This document shows positions 25,431 through 37,402 of a stretch of DNA of 64,000 nt, in pieces (the stretch's first letter is position 1; each line of letters opens with the position of its first letter). A program made the translations under genes and the position numbers. The notes under the pieces were generated by a model. That model saw only the letters and a list, made by a program, of their open reading frames with translations, ran no database searches and was not told the DNA's origin. Where the stretch lies: NCBI GenBank assembly GCA_015680685.1, contig MNCI01014365.1, positions 57,004-121,003 on the forward strand, written 5' to 3'. This DNA comes from Gnetum montanum (taxonomy: Eukaryota > Streptophyta > Gnetopsida > Gnetales > Gnetaceae).

Positions 25431-26350
25431 ATGGAGGTAAAGTCTAATAAAACAATAAACAACAGTAAAGACTTCTTAGATGCACTGGCACAAGTCAAGC
25501 AAGCTTTGAAGCAAAAGAACAAAAATTTGAGCCTGTACGACCTAATGATAAGATTCTTTGCTCATTATGAAGCATTAGTCTGCATGTTGACCTCCATTCC
25601 TATCAAGGAGGACATTCCAGCAGATGAACAGGCCATCCACATTGTGATGCTTCCTACACCTTAGAAATTAGGTTCAACACCCCTGGTGTCTCATGATGAA
25701 GCAGTTAAGGTTGACCCTAAAAAGGGTCAAGTCACTAATGTGCCAATGTTCACAACCATTCATGTAGGGCAATGCATAATTTGCAAGGTGCATGTTGATG
25801 ATGGGGTGACAACCAATGTTATCCCATTCCTAGTCATTAACAAACTCAATCTCACTAACCAAGTTAAGCCAACCAAGACGATGTATTTGAAATATTTCAA
25901 TGGGTCATGCATTGTTGTGAGGGGAATGATCATGATAGCTTTCATGGCAGGGGAGCAACTGCCCACTACGGCCAAGTTTATCGTCATTCAAGAGATGACT
26001 GGTTTACGCGCCATCTTTTCACGCATTCATCAAGAGATCTACCTTCCCTATGAAGGTGGAGAGGTAATCATACATGGCAATAATGTTGATACAAAATAGG
26101 GGTCGAAGGTAGAATTTCCTAATGACACATCACTCATTAAGGATAAAAGCCAACCTTGTCTTGTAGATCTATCTGAACAATCGAATGAAGCAGACAACCT
26201 CCCTGAGGAAGCTCTTTGGGAAGAATTGCCCTTCAACACTACTGATGAAGGTCTAGATGAGTATCGCCTTGTCCCTCCATGGCCAAGGCTTATGCACCTC
26301 CTAACCCACATCAGGTTAGGAAATAATTACATGATTAAGGCATCCCCTTA
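25431..26350 (+). pseudogene. Aspartic protease remnant of element C
   Basis: Best part is the 137-codon open frame 25686-26099. The catalytic context reads KVHVDDGVTTNVIP, matching retropepsin I-D-x-G-[AS]-x-x-N-x-[IM]-P except that DDGV replaces D-[SG]-G-[AS]. Later comes an I/V-rich strand and HQEIYLPYEGGEVIIHG, which fits the end of Tat proteases. Acidic linker after it to a stop near 26350. Confidence 0.7.
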
Positions 26351-26539
26351 GTTCATCATGTACTAGGTGCCTATGCACCCCTAACTTCCGCATGTCTCGA
26401 TTGCCTCCTGCTTTTGCTCGTGCAATTATGTTTCGCATGGTCGCTTGCATTTTGTATTAGTTATTTCATTTCTTTAGTTTATGCATTTCTGCTTAGCCCT
26501 TTCATGCATTAGACAATACTAAAACACATAAAAATAAAA

Positions 26540-26860
26540 AATGGCCCACCCTGGCCTAAACCTAGCAACCTTCCTTGCATCGTCATGGCCTGAAATGGCA
26601 TTAAACTAGCAATTCCATCACATGGCCTGAAATGACCTTAAACTAGCAATTTATACAGCCAGCCATGGCCTAAAACTGGCAGCTTACCTTCTTTTGCAGT
26701 ATGGCCTGAAAAGGCCTAAACTAACACATGGCCCACCATGGCCTAAAACTGGTAGCACCTTCTCTCTTATGTGTGGCCCAAGATGACCTTAAACTAGTAA
26801 TTACCATGGCTCGAAATGGTTTAAAACTAGTAATAGCCCTTCTGCCATGGCTTCAAATTA
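26540..26860. repeat. Minisatellite, ATGGCCTGAAATGGCCTTAA type
   Basis: Six or more imperfect copies of a 40-65-base unit built on CATGGCCTRAAAT..CCTTAAACTAGCA. The TTAAACTAGCA core also makes up the array at 35540-35800 near the 3' end of the same element. Confidence 0.75.
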
Positions 26861-27067
26861 GCATGGGACCCATAAGGAGCCTAAGCACATCAACAAATCA
26901 CATACTAACGTTCAACACTTAGCAAACACATGATTCACATAGCAGAAGAGATAAACATAAATTGTGACCTCATGTCCATTAATCCATCAATGAAATATCT
27001 AGCATGATTGTACATAAAAAATGGCCAAAAGCACAAAATTGCCCAATAGTAGGGCTCCATCATGGGC

Positions 27068-30000
27068 TCAGTCAGTGGTGTTTGGTGGGGGTTGGGGCTC
27101 CTCTTCCTCTTCCTCCACTACTCCATTGGGGCCTACACCATCACCCGGAACCTACTTAAAGCAACACAAAATAATAAATTAGCTAACAAATGTGTAGCAT
27201 GCAAAGCTATCACAATGCAGAAAACAATCCAAACTAAACTAACCTAAGAGGGGCTCACATCAATATCTAGAGGCATTCTACCAAGGCCTGCCTCCAAGCA
27301 TTGGAGGATCTCCACCTCCAATAGCTACATCCAGTCCTCCTAGTCAAAGTCAATGCCCACAAGGGTCTTTTCTTTGTCCATGGTGGTCCATGCGGGTGGC
27401 TCCAACGAAAATGTGGTGAAGAAAACCTCTCCTAAAGGCACAACGATCTGTCTCTCAAGAGTCCCGGTCACTACTACATGACTAGCGAATAATTCATAAG
27501 CCCATGGTGTGCCAATTGCATCAAGGAACATATTGTGACAACAACGCTCTATGGACTCTTCCTTGTACCTTTTAAGGTACACCTCTCGCTTATGCTTGTA
27601 GTGGTGCTTATGGTTTTTTTTTTGAGTTTGACCCCATTAATATACCTTAGTGCTATGGTCCTTCCAGTTTTGGTTCTTCCTAGCCAGCAAGTCCATCTAT
27701 AGCCACTACTCAATCACCTCTCGAGTGGCCTCATTCTTACCACGAATTTTTGACTAGTACCTAGCATAGTCAATCTCAGCTATTCACCAGTTACCGTCTC
27801 CTTGTTCACGAGTTGCTAGGAAATCATAGTGGGCCTACAAGTCCTCCAATTTGGCATCTTGGCTTGCGCCCCTATCCTAGAGCTCATGCACCCACTTCCA
27901 CAAATGCTTATTCGTGTGCCTGCATACCCATAATGCTTTTGCACATGAAAGTGTGCACTTACTCATTTCAACATACACATGACGGGACACTTGCTCCACT
28001 TCAAGGGGAAACTTGGAGACAACATCAACTCTAGCCACCTTGCTCAAATCCCAACAAAGCTTGGAACTTGTTCACATACAATAGGCAAAAACACATTAGC
28101 CACAGACTAAGTAGTAAATAGGTAAGGCAAAGTAAGTAAACATGGACACTATAATCTCAGGATTCGTCTTTTGTATGCGATCCACCATATCTTCAACTAG
28201 GCCTTCCATGAAGGCAAACTTATCAGCTGCTTTTACCCACGGCTCCATGCGAAAGGTACAAGTAGACACTGGACCGCTGGTAGACACATCTGTGGTTATG
28301 ATACAACAACACATTTAACAATTATCAAACAACCAAATATGTAAGAGCTAAAAAGAGCAACAATAGATGGTAGTGCAAAGCTCTGGGGTCATCCATTTGC
28401 ACGTTGTCAAAGAGGTTATCGAACTCACCTCTGTCTAGTTTCCGCAGCGCTTCCTCCTCTAACTACTGTAGGACCTTCGTAGCCCCTTGTTCCTCATCCT
28501 TCGATGCCTATCTCTCCTTAGTGCAAGCTCTACTGCATTTTGGCAACCCTCTTACCTACATCCAACAATTTACACAAGTTAAGATTAGCATCTCCAACAC
28601 TCAACATAGCAACTTATTATAGTATAGTATAGCATAAGAAAAAAAAAGAAAAGCAACCAAATTTATAAATAATTAAAATTAAAAAAAATGCATCCAAGGA
28701 CTCATACTCACTTGCAATGCCTAAACACAAGTCACGAAACCTTAAGCATATTTTCCTGCTGCTCTCTTTCTCCACCTCCCAAATGGACTCCTTCGTAGGA
28801 CATGGCTTTTTAATCTTTGCCTTGGACAATCCTACCACCTCAACAATGAGGTGCACCTCTCTAGCTGCGTTCCCAGTGTTAGTCGGTGAAGCTTCACCTG
28901 CACTATCACATGAGTAGTGAGACTGCCCCAAGTTACCTCTAGTCATTATAGAAAAATGACTCACCAATCACCTCTTGTGGGGGGAGGGGGGGGGGGGGGG
29001 GGTGGTTTCCTGTGACCGTGTGGTAGCAAACATGTGTTACATCCAAGATCTAGAGAGCTATTTGTGGTCCTACACCATCCATCGCCCATCCTCTTGAACC
29101 ACCAAGAACTCTACAAACCTTCGCAGGCATCCTGCAAAGAACACAAAGTGCACATGTAACCTCACGTGGAGGTTGTGGCATAGCTTGATGATCTTGGCAT
29201 ACAATCCATTGGCACAGTAGGAATCCTAATTATACCTCATGCCTTCCTCTAACATGTCCTTCACCACCCAAGCTTACTTCACCCCAAGAATCTTTTCCTG
29301 AGAAAGTAGCTTTGGGAATGCACGGGCATGAAAGAGGGGGTAAAGCTCATGGACCGCAGGCACTTGCACATCCTTGATGAATATGCCTTTGTGGAATTTA
29401 GGAGCCCCTAGCCACTTCTCAACATCTTTCCTGTGGTCCACCTCTTTGTTGGTTTTCTCAGCAATTGATGGGCCCTCAAAGGAGAGGCCAAAGAGATCCA
29501 CAAAAAAATCATCTGTAAGGTCCAAAACCACCAGCACACCATAAGCCCATGTAATTAAATGATTAGTGCTCTTACTAAAGGAGTCAATGATTGTGACCAT
29601 TTCAACCACCAAGATGCCTAGGCTAAGGGCCAAGAAAAGGTCCATTAGCTCAGCCCGTTGAAGCCTACTAGTTAACTTTACTGGGGCCTGATGACACAAC
29701 CAACATTGCACACCCTCAACATCACCATACTTTATGATGAGGGTGGCCTTAATGCGGCCTATAGCAACCACTATAACATCTCTCAAAGTGACCATAGCTA
29801 CAATAGACAAAAGAAAAGTTAGCATCATGAGGAAAGTAAAGTAGCAAATGCATAAGAGCAAAATAATGAACTACTTACATGACATAAATGGTGTGCGTGA
29901 TGGTGGTGGTGGGGTCGAGACCTCCTCCATGCTGGGTACATGGGTCACCCACTCTATATCTAACCAGCCATAGGTTTGACACCTCTAGTAGGCCTTAGGG

Positions 30001-30680
30001 TACCGACGAGGATATTCTACTAAGTTAGACCCACTCTATTCAATCACTGCTGCATGAACATTCTCAATGGATGAGAATTCCTGCAAGGTAGTGCGAGTCA
30101 AGTTCAAAGCTCCCTCCTCATCATGAGGGCTGAGCTCATTAATGGTAAATCTGGCAATAGGCATAATTGGTTAGCATCCTCATATGAGTTATAACCAAAT
30201 GGATATTGCCAAAATCATAGAAGGACTCAACCTCTAGCACTATACACTATCCCAAGTGGGTTCTGGAATAGGGTATGCACATGTTTAGCAATAAAGAAAG
30301 TGTTGCTCTTGCTATAGAAACTGAAATCTGGCATTTGCCAAATCTTGGATAAGGGCCTAATGCCCTTGGAGCCTCGGCCTGGACTCCCTGCTCCATCACT
30401 AGTAGTGGGCTCATCGGACATGAATCTTAGAATGCCCTGATTTGCCCTAGGCAGCAATGTCTTTGTGATGACACCAGTCATTTCCACTGCCAAGTGTGAC
30501 CACATTATCACACTGAAGTGTTGGAGCAAGAATCCCAAGAACTAATGTTCTTTTGATCTAAACCACAACACGTGGTAACCCATGTGCATGTCCAGGGTAG
30601 GTGTGTTTGGCACAGGTTTGCTCATACAACAGAGGATGCCCACCAGCTCCTCCACGATGAGGATGGGTTTCAACAATACC
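27068..30680 (-). pseudogene. Antisense multi-exon gene of unknown function inside element C
   Basis: Protein-like frames on the minus strand are separated by short introns with plant consensus: 30681 acceptor (GATTACAG/G), intron 29878-29798 (GTAAGTAG...TCTATTGTAG, 81 bp), intron 28711-28556 (GTGAGTATG...GGATGTAG, 156 bp), an acceptor ACCACAG near 28292, and a last intron ending TTTAAGTAG near 27160. The final exon encodes an acidic tail (EEEEEEPQPPP) and stops at 27070-27068. The longest open block (29861-29274, 195 codons, of which the first part is intron) holds FKDVQ-like and WLGAPKFHKG segments. No domain recognised. A few in-frame stops and a 17-base poly-C run (minus strand) show decay. 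It may be a retroelement accessory gene or a captured host gene. Confidence 0.5.
28986..29002. repeat. Poly-G run (17 G)
   Basis: Seventeen consecutive G bases preceded by GGGGA. It interrupts the antisense gene and may be a slippage site or an assembly error. Confidence 0.85.
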
Positions 30681-32027
30681 CTGTAATCACAATAGCATTG
30701 GATGCAAAAAAAATGCATTAAAATTACACTTAGCACATTAAAAAAAGTAGACATAAAATAGCATGACTTAGCAACCCTTAGTCTTCCCTATGAGCCTTGC
30801 GGGCATGGAACATTAGTACACCCATTTGATGTGCGTGGTGCTTAATGGGGCATAGCATTAACATCTTTTGCATTCACCTAATTTGCTTTGCATGTTTAGC
30901 AATTGGCATGTTTAATCTATAGGTTTAGACATTTTTACTTGGTACACTTTGCAGTTTGTCCTACATGTAGCATATTTGCACTTAGCATTTTTCATGTTCA
31001 GCATTGTATTTTCGCACTTGGCAACTCTGGGTAGTGTAGCCCATGGATATTTGAAATATTCTAACTCTCGGTTATGCTCCCTAGGAGTGTAACCCATGTA
31101 GGCTTTGCCTAAAAGTTTTCTAACTCTGCCGGTTAAGCTCTTCAAACCTTAAAAACATCAAAAAAATTTTAACTATTGGTTATGCTCTTTGCCATGGCTA
31201 GAAAATCATTTTGCTCTACCCCACCCTACGCCGTGCATTAGTAGCTACCATGGCAACCATAGCGATGATGGTGGTCCCTGCCCAAGCCAGGTTGCCCCAA
31301 AAATCCAACCCTTCGCAAACAAAGGAAATGACCAAACGAAGAAAGGAAAACACAAGGGTGGAGTGTAGTGTTGTACCTAGCTAACGACAGCTCTCACCAC
31401 TCCTCAATGCATGTGCTAGGGAAACATCTCAATGTGCATTCCCCCTCGTTTACATTGGCAAGGCTAGGGTGTTGGCGATTACTTCAACGCATCATGGTAG
31501 GTGGCTAAGCTTTGTTCTACACTTTCGCTACTACGCTTTGACTCTCCTGGCTCTGACCATGCTATGTTGGTAACTTCTTGTTTTTACTTTTAAAAATGGC
31601 AATTTAACCATGATGAAAATCCACATTTATACCCTCCTAGAATAATTAATGCATCACTTACCCTGAGTAGCATCTTGTGTCCCACACATAACATGGGGCA
31701 AGCGTAGCAGCCAGAGTTAGAAAAATTTTCTAACCTTTCCAGTTCTCCTAGATTTTTGATTGCCTAGCAAATGCCCAGCTTAATCCCATGTTTTAAACCT
31801 TCCTTGCTTTGCCTAAGCCAATTCATCCCACACAATCCATGGTCCTTTATGACCTTATACTGGGAATCCATGGCTTGCCAAGACTAGAAACCAGCTTGCA
31901 TAATTGCCTCCCTAACCTCGCGTTTGCATAGTTAGGCAATTTTTCATTACATTACTTTCTTTATTTTATGCAATTTGACTTCATTTGAGATAGGTGCAAC
32001 TTGACGTTCTTTCTGGTTATTTTGTAG

Positions 32028-33180
32028 GATATGTCATAGGACTATAACATGAGCACATACGAGTTTCTTCATTCACCTCTGGTTCTCACTAGACCTCATG
32101 GTGACCTCATCCAATGCATCAATGTCCAATGCCTAGACCTTGAGCCCACGGTCCATGATGACTATGTAACATCCGTAGAAGCACCACTAGATTGGCCTGA
32201 CCATCTAGTTAGGGCTCTTAATCTAGAGGCAGGTGACATAATGAAAGATCCCCTCATTGAAGTCCCTGTAATAGCACTTAATGGCAAGGTGAAGACACTG
32301 AAACTTAGTTCCTTGTTAGAGCCTCAATACACCCACAACATCACCAAAGTCCTCAACGATAATATTAAGATATTTGCATGGTCCTACGAAGACATGCTAG
32401 GCCTAGACCCTCGTATAGTGCAGCATAACATAATCCTCAATCCTTATGTAAAACTAGTTAAGTGGAAAGCTTGTAAGGTTAAACCTGAGGTGGTGTTGGT
32501 AGTTCATAATGAAATCACCAAGCTCTACAAGGGTAGTTTCATCTGAGCAGTTGACTACATAGACTGGGTCTCCAACATCATGGTTGTAATAAGAAAAATA
32601 GAAGTATACATATTTGCATAGATTTTTGAGACATGAACAAGGAAACTATCAAAGATGACTTCCCGTTGCCTAGTATTGACCAACTCATTGATACTACTGC
32701 TGGTCATGCCTTGTTGTCCTTCATGGAGGGGTTCTCGGGGTACAACCAAATTTGGATCAACGTAGAGCACTAGCTCAACAAAACCTTTATGACCCCTTGG
32801 GATATGTTTTTCTATACAATGATGCCTTTCAAATTAAAAAACACAGCAGCAACCTACTAATGCGCAATGACATATATCTTTAGTGATTATTTACTAGACT
32901 TACTTAATGACTACGTCGATAACATACCAGTCAAGTCTAAAATGGTGCATAACCATGTAGGTGACTTGGATTGTGTACTTAAACGCTGCCTTAGACATGA
33001 CCTTAGGTTAAATCCTAAGAAGTGTGTCTTCAGTGTCAAGACCAATCGCATGTTGGGCTTCATAGTATCAGAGGCAGACATACGCATAGAACCTAATAAG
33101 GTTAAGGCCATCATCAACTTAGCACCACTAGCAAACCTTAAAGAGTTACACAAGTTATAAGGCAAACTATAGTTCATTCA
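32028..33180 (+). pseudogene. Reverse transcriptase of element C
   Basis: Open from 32049 for 165 codons, then broken. N-terminal part has IFAWSYEDMLGLDP, which precedes RT in Tat elements. The palm region near 32635-32830 reads KDDFPLPSIDQLID and LLSFMEGFSGYNQI. The catalytic box is DYVDNIPVKS (about 32910): one of the two aspartates of the usual YVDD is changed to N, which should inactivate it. The thumb-side block LGFIVSEADIRIEPNKVKAI follows. Copies RNA to DNA in the particle when intact. Confidence 0.85.
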
Positions 33181-33199
33181 TAGTTTTATCGCATGGTTA

Positions 33200-33640
33200 A
33201 CTGATAGGTTGTAGCCAAAGAAACATCTACTCAAAAAGGGGATCCACTTTGAGTGGACAGCTCAATGCCGAGAGGCATTTGACAACCTCAAGAAGGAGCT
33301 AGTTCAAATTCCAATAGTCTACCCTCTGCAAGGAGATAAGCCATTTTACATCTACCTTGTAACCTCTGACATGTCCATCGCTTCTCTACTTTGCCAAAGG
33401 CAGGACGATGGCTCAAAGGTTCCTATCTACTACCTAAGCCATGCGCTAGTGGCACATGAAGTAAAATACAATGATGTGGGAAAGAACTACCTTGTCTTAG
33501 TCTTTACACTTAAAGCAGTGAAGGCATTATCTCTTTCGTAGCCAAGTAAACATCATCTGAAAAAGTAATGTACTCCAGGCAATCACAACAAAAATCTACA
33601 AGAGTAGTTAAATTGCATGATGGAAATCAATAACCATAGA
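33200..33640 (+). pseudogene. Retroviral-type RNase H of element C
   Basis: Follows RT directly: FEWTAQCREAFDNLKKELVQ (linker), then KPFYIYLVTSDMSIASLLCQ and KVPIYYLSHALVAHEVKYND. These correspond to the first strand (with the D replaced by the VTSD region) and the QK.IYY.S..L...E..Y motif typical of Ty3/gypsy. Disrupted after about 33540. Confidence 0.75.
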
Positions 33641-33789
33641 TTTTAACTTGCATTACATAGTGCAAGCATCAACCAAAGGTCAAGCAATAGCTTTACAACT
33701 CATGACTTCACCAATAAATGATTAAGCAACTATAGATTTGGAATTTTTGGATGAGGATATTAGTAGTATAAGCCAAGTGCCTACCAACT

Positions 33790-34180
33790 TTGGTAATTAT
33801 ACACTTTAATGATGCTTCAACCTCCCAAGGGGGTAGTGACACTATAATAATTACATTTCCCTCTAGGGAGATATGATCCTTCACTTATCATTTTACATTT
33901 CCTTGCACTAACAATGTGGCAAAGTACGAAGGTCTCCTTAGAGGTCTCATAGCAGCTAGTGATTCAAGGTAATTCATAGCTAGTCATCAACCAAGTTACA
34001 GAGGTTTACACTTGTAAAGCACAACACTTACAACATTATTATGACTTGGTGAAGTACTTGCTCTGGTGGTTTGCAACTGTAGATATCCAACACATCCCCT
34101 GCAATGAGAATGCCATTACCGACACATTAGCCACATTAGCCTTAAGCATTGCACCCAACATGTTTCATGCCTTGCTAGCC
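33790..34180 (+). pseudogene. Second, archaeal-type RNase H of element C
   Basis: Segments in different frames: FNDASTSQGGSDTIIITFPS, then CTNNVAKYEGLLRGLIAA (the TNN.AEYEAL motif), then LVINQVTEVYTCKAQHLQHY and VDIQHIPCNENAITDTLATL (H-x-P-x-x-x-N, A-D-x-L-A). This domain is known from Tat-lineage plant elements, where it was acquired in addition to the standard RNase H. The order here, after the first RNase H and before integrase, is the usual one. Confidence 0.75.
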
Positions 34181-34429
34181 TCAGTAACGAATTACATTGG
34201 GCCTATCATGCATGTAACTGACATTGCATCTGTAGCCACAATAAGCACAGCTCACATACAAGAATGGTATGATGACATTAAGGCATACCTTCAATAAGGT
34301 GAGCCTTCACAACATTTGACCACTACCCAAAAGGACATAGTGCAAAAATGATCGTGGCGATACATCCTCAGAGGTGATAGCACACTATGTCACAGATCCT
34401 ACAATGGCATACTATTAACTTGTGTTAGT

Positions 34430-35510
34430 GATGGTGAAGCACAGATGATCATTGATCAAGCCATGAGGGACTGTGTGGAGGCCACATAGCACCCAAGGCA
34501 ATGGCATTGAAAATCAAATGCTTAGGCTACTATTGGCCTTACATGGAATGTGATTGCATCTCCAAAGTCAACACATGTAACATGTGTCAATCAATGGCAT
34601 GGTAACCTAATGCACGTGCCACCCATTGAGTTGCATACCACTCAGATCACATGGTCATTTCAACGTTGGATGTTGGATATCATAAGACCTATCATGCCTA
34701 AGTCTTCCATAGGACATAGCTTCATCATAACTGCAATCGAATACTTTACCAAGTGGCTTGAAGCCATTCCCCTTAGGAAGATGATGTCATAATAGGTTTG
34801 CAAATTTATCCTTGACAACATAGTGACCCAATTTGGTCTACCAATGAATATAGTCACAGACAATGATTTACAATTTAGTAGTGTAGAAACTAAAGCCTTC
34901 TATGAACACCTTAACATCAAACATTTCTTTTCATCATCATACTACCCACAGGTGAATGGCTAGGTGGAGGCCACAAACAAATTCATCGTCAACCTTTTAA
35001 AGAAGATGCTTAACAGTAGCAAACAATGATGGCACGAGTAGCTAGTCTACATGTTATGGGCCTACTACAGGACATGCAGAACAACAATAGGTAAGATGCC
35101 ATATAGCCTTATGTATGGGTATGAAGCAATGTTGCCTCTTGAACTACAAGTCCCATCACTCTGTGTGATCCTCTCAAGTTTCATTGATGAGGTGCAAAGC
35201 AATGAGTTGAGAATTATTAACCTCAACTCTATAGAGGAGAAGCACATGTAGACACTTGATTTCATTGAATGGTATCAAGAAAAGCAATGGCAAAAACACC
35301 ATCACAATTAGCATCAACACTTGATCAAGAAAGGGGACTTGGTTCTAAAGGTCATTAGCAAACCCGTGGACAAATTCTTGGCTAACTAAGAAGGGCCTTT
35401 CTTGGTCACAAAGGCTTATGATAATGGAGCATTCAAGCTTGATGATCTAGACGACAATGAGTTTGCCAATCTAGTCAACCACTCGTACCTGAAGCCCTAC
35501 TACACCTAAC
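34430..35510 (+). pseudogene. Integrase of element C
   Basis: Core D,D,E segments: RWMLDIIRPI (D1, about 34670), NIVTDNDLQF (D2, about 34850) and NG-stop-VEATNKFIVN (E, about 34960). The later CRTTIGKMPYSLMYGYEAML block and a C-terminal GPFLVTKAYDNGAFKLDDLD segment with NHSYLKPYY follow. Stop codons interrupt. The integrase joins the DNA copy to the chromosome. Confidence 0.8.
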
Positions 35511-35539
35511 ACGTAGCTCCACATCAACAAAATGCAAGG

Positions 35540-35800
35540 TAAGTGAATGTCTGCTACGACATTAAACTAGCATAGAATGTCTGCTATGACGTTAAAGTGG
35601 CATAGAATGTCTTCTATGATGTTAAATTGGTACAGATCATCCTTAGGCAATGACATTAAACTAGCACCCATAGTGTGGTCTACTATGACCTTAAACTAGC
35701 AATCCACCATTTGTTATGACGTTAAACTAGCACACAACAGTTTGCTAGGACTAGCACATTGTAGTCTACTAAGACCTTAAACTAGGTTCGCAGTTCAACA
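35540..35800. repeat. Minisatellite in the 3' non-coding region of element C
   Basis: Units around GTCTGCTATGACGTTAAACTAGCA with a spacing of about 35-50 bases. Shares the TTAAACTAGCA core with 26540-26860. Tandem repeats downstream of integrase are common in Tat/Ogre elements. Confidence 0.75.
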
Positions 35801-37402
35801 CACACGGCTTAACATCCATAGTTTTGTGAATAAGCAAGCGTGAATACTTCCCATCCTTCATTGACTACCCACATCTCATGGGCTAGGAAAGGTGGGATGT
35901 TGTAATTCCAAAATGAAGTTCACATCGTTAAGAAAATGCCTCTGGAACATTTGTAGTGTTATCGTTATTAGCATTTTGCTGACCCTTTGAAAATGTCCTT
36001 GAGCATTTTGCTGACCTTCCGGAGCTATCGCCACCATTGCCAATAGTACCATCCTTAGGCTATGCCGACAACATCATCGGCCTTGGGTGTTTCATCAGTG
36101 GTTGGGGCTCTCACTGTCAACACCACCTGTTGGAGTCCTAGTAGTACTGTGGCCTAGCCATAGAACTGCCATCCTCTGGCCCTCACCATTGCCTGGGCTT
36201 GGAAATACATCTAGCATCGTGGCTCCTTGCCATCCTGTTGGATTTCTAAGCTCCTATCCTTGGTGTGGACTCTCAAGCACTTACTTTGTTATCACCTTCA
36301 GCCACCTTGTTGGCCTCCCTTAGGTGCTCGCTTCCAGTGTGGCTATTAGAGCTTTTTGCAGCTTTCTAGCTTTGGCATTTGCTCTAGCCTTCTTGCTTTA
36401 TATTGCAGGCTCTTGCAACTAGTCCAGCACTCACGACACTTATAGTGCCCTTGCAGCTAGCAGTTTTCTTTTATCTCTTATGTAGTGTGGTTGTTTTCTT
36501 GTTTTCTCTACATTGTGTTTGCAGGATGAATCCCTGGAGATGATTGTTCACAGATGCATTTCATTGCAGTGGCAAGTCATCACATTTCTTTGATGTGCCT
36601 AGTTAGACTTGCCAAGCTGATTGAGAGTGCACATCCCTATCCTTGCTATAACCCACTCACATTTACCTTCTCTACCTTACCTTTCCCCACCTTTCCTGCA
36701 AAGTTCTTTGATGCATATGGCATCCTTCTTTCGGATGACTGTAGAACCCATGATGAACATAATGCAACTCGTCCCATGGGAAGCTTCCATGGGCTGGTCA
36801 AAGCATAAGCAGATGTAATGCAACTCATCCCAAGGAGGAAACACCTATCCTATAGATGCAACGTGGTTACCTCTAAGCAAAGCCTGTTGAGTGGCATGTA
36901 GTCCACTTGATGAGAAGCATCTTGCAGCTAGCATTTTGCAAAGAAAGAAAAAGCAAAAACTTAAAAAAAAAATAAAGAGAGAAAGAAGAATGGAACAAAA
37001 CAAGTCCCCAAGAAAAAATTAGCAAAGTTGCACTTTCACAATTAGTCCAACCCTGAATCCGCATTGACCTTCTTACAAGCACTTCGATAAGAGGTCAAAA
37101 TTTTAGGGACAAGCCATTCTTGTTTCATGAATGCTAACTCCCTTACAAGAATCCTGACAAGGGATTATGATTTGGTGACTAGCCATCATGGTACCACATT
37201 TTGCAGCTGCATACACAATTGGCATCCCTTCCATGTGCTATCCCTTAGTTCATCTTCTTAACCTACTCCCTACCATACTTTATTCCCTTAGCACTCTTGA
37301 GCATGGTGAAGCATCATCTAATTAGATACTAACTATGGTGTTTCGTATTCTTTGTTGATGTCTCTCAAGCCACTCCTCTAGACATCAACAAAGAGGGGCT
37401 TA
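35801..37402. other. 3' non-coding region of element C
   Basis: No supported gene. It ends in the polypurine tract AAAGAGGGGCTTA (37390-37402) directly before the 3' LTR. Confidence 0.55.

Larger units (their letters stand above)
26315..32027 (+). other. Intron-like spacer between protease and RT of element C
   Basis: The donor CAG/GTTAGG at 26315 and the acceptor TTATTTTGTAG ending at 32027 bound 5713 bases. Spliced introns between protease and RT are established for Ogre elements. With these exact sites the frame does not join cleanly, so either the sites have decayed or the true donor differs. The spacer contains a minisatellite (26540-26860) and an antisense gene. Its right part (30770-31990) shows no coding sequence, only GTAG-rich words like those of the C LTR. 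Confidence 0.45.
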
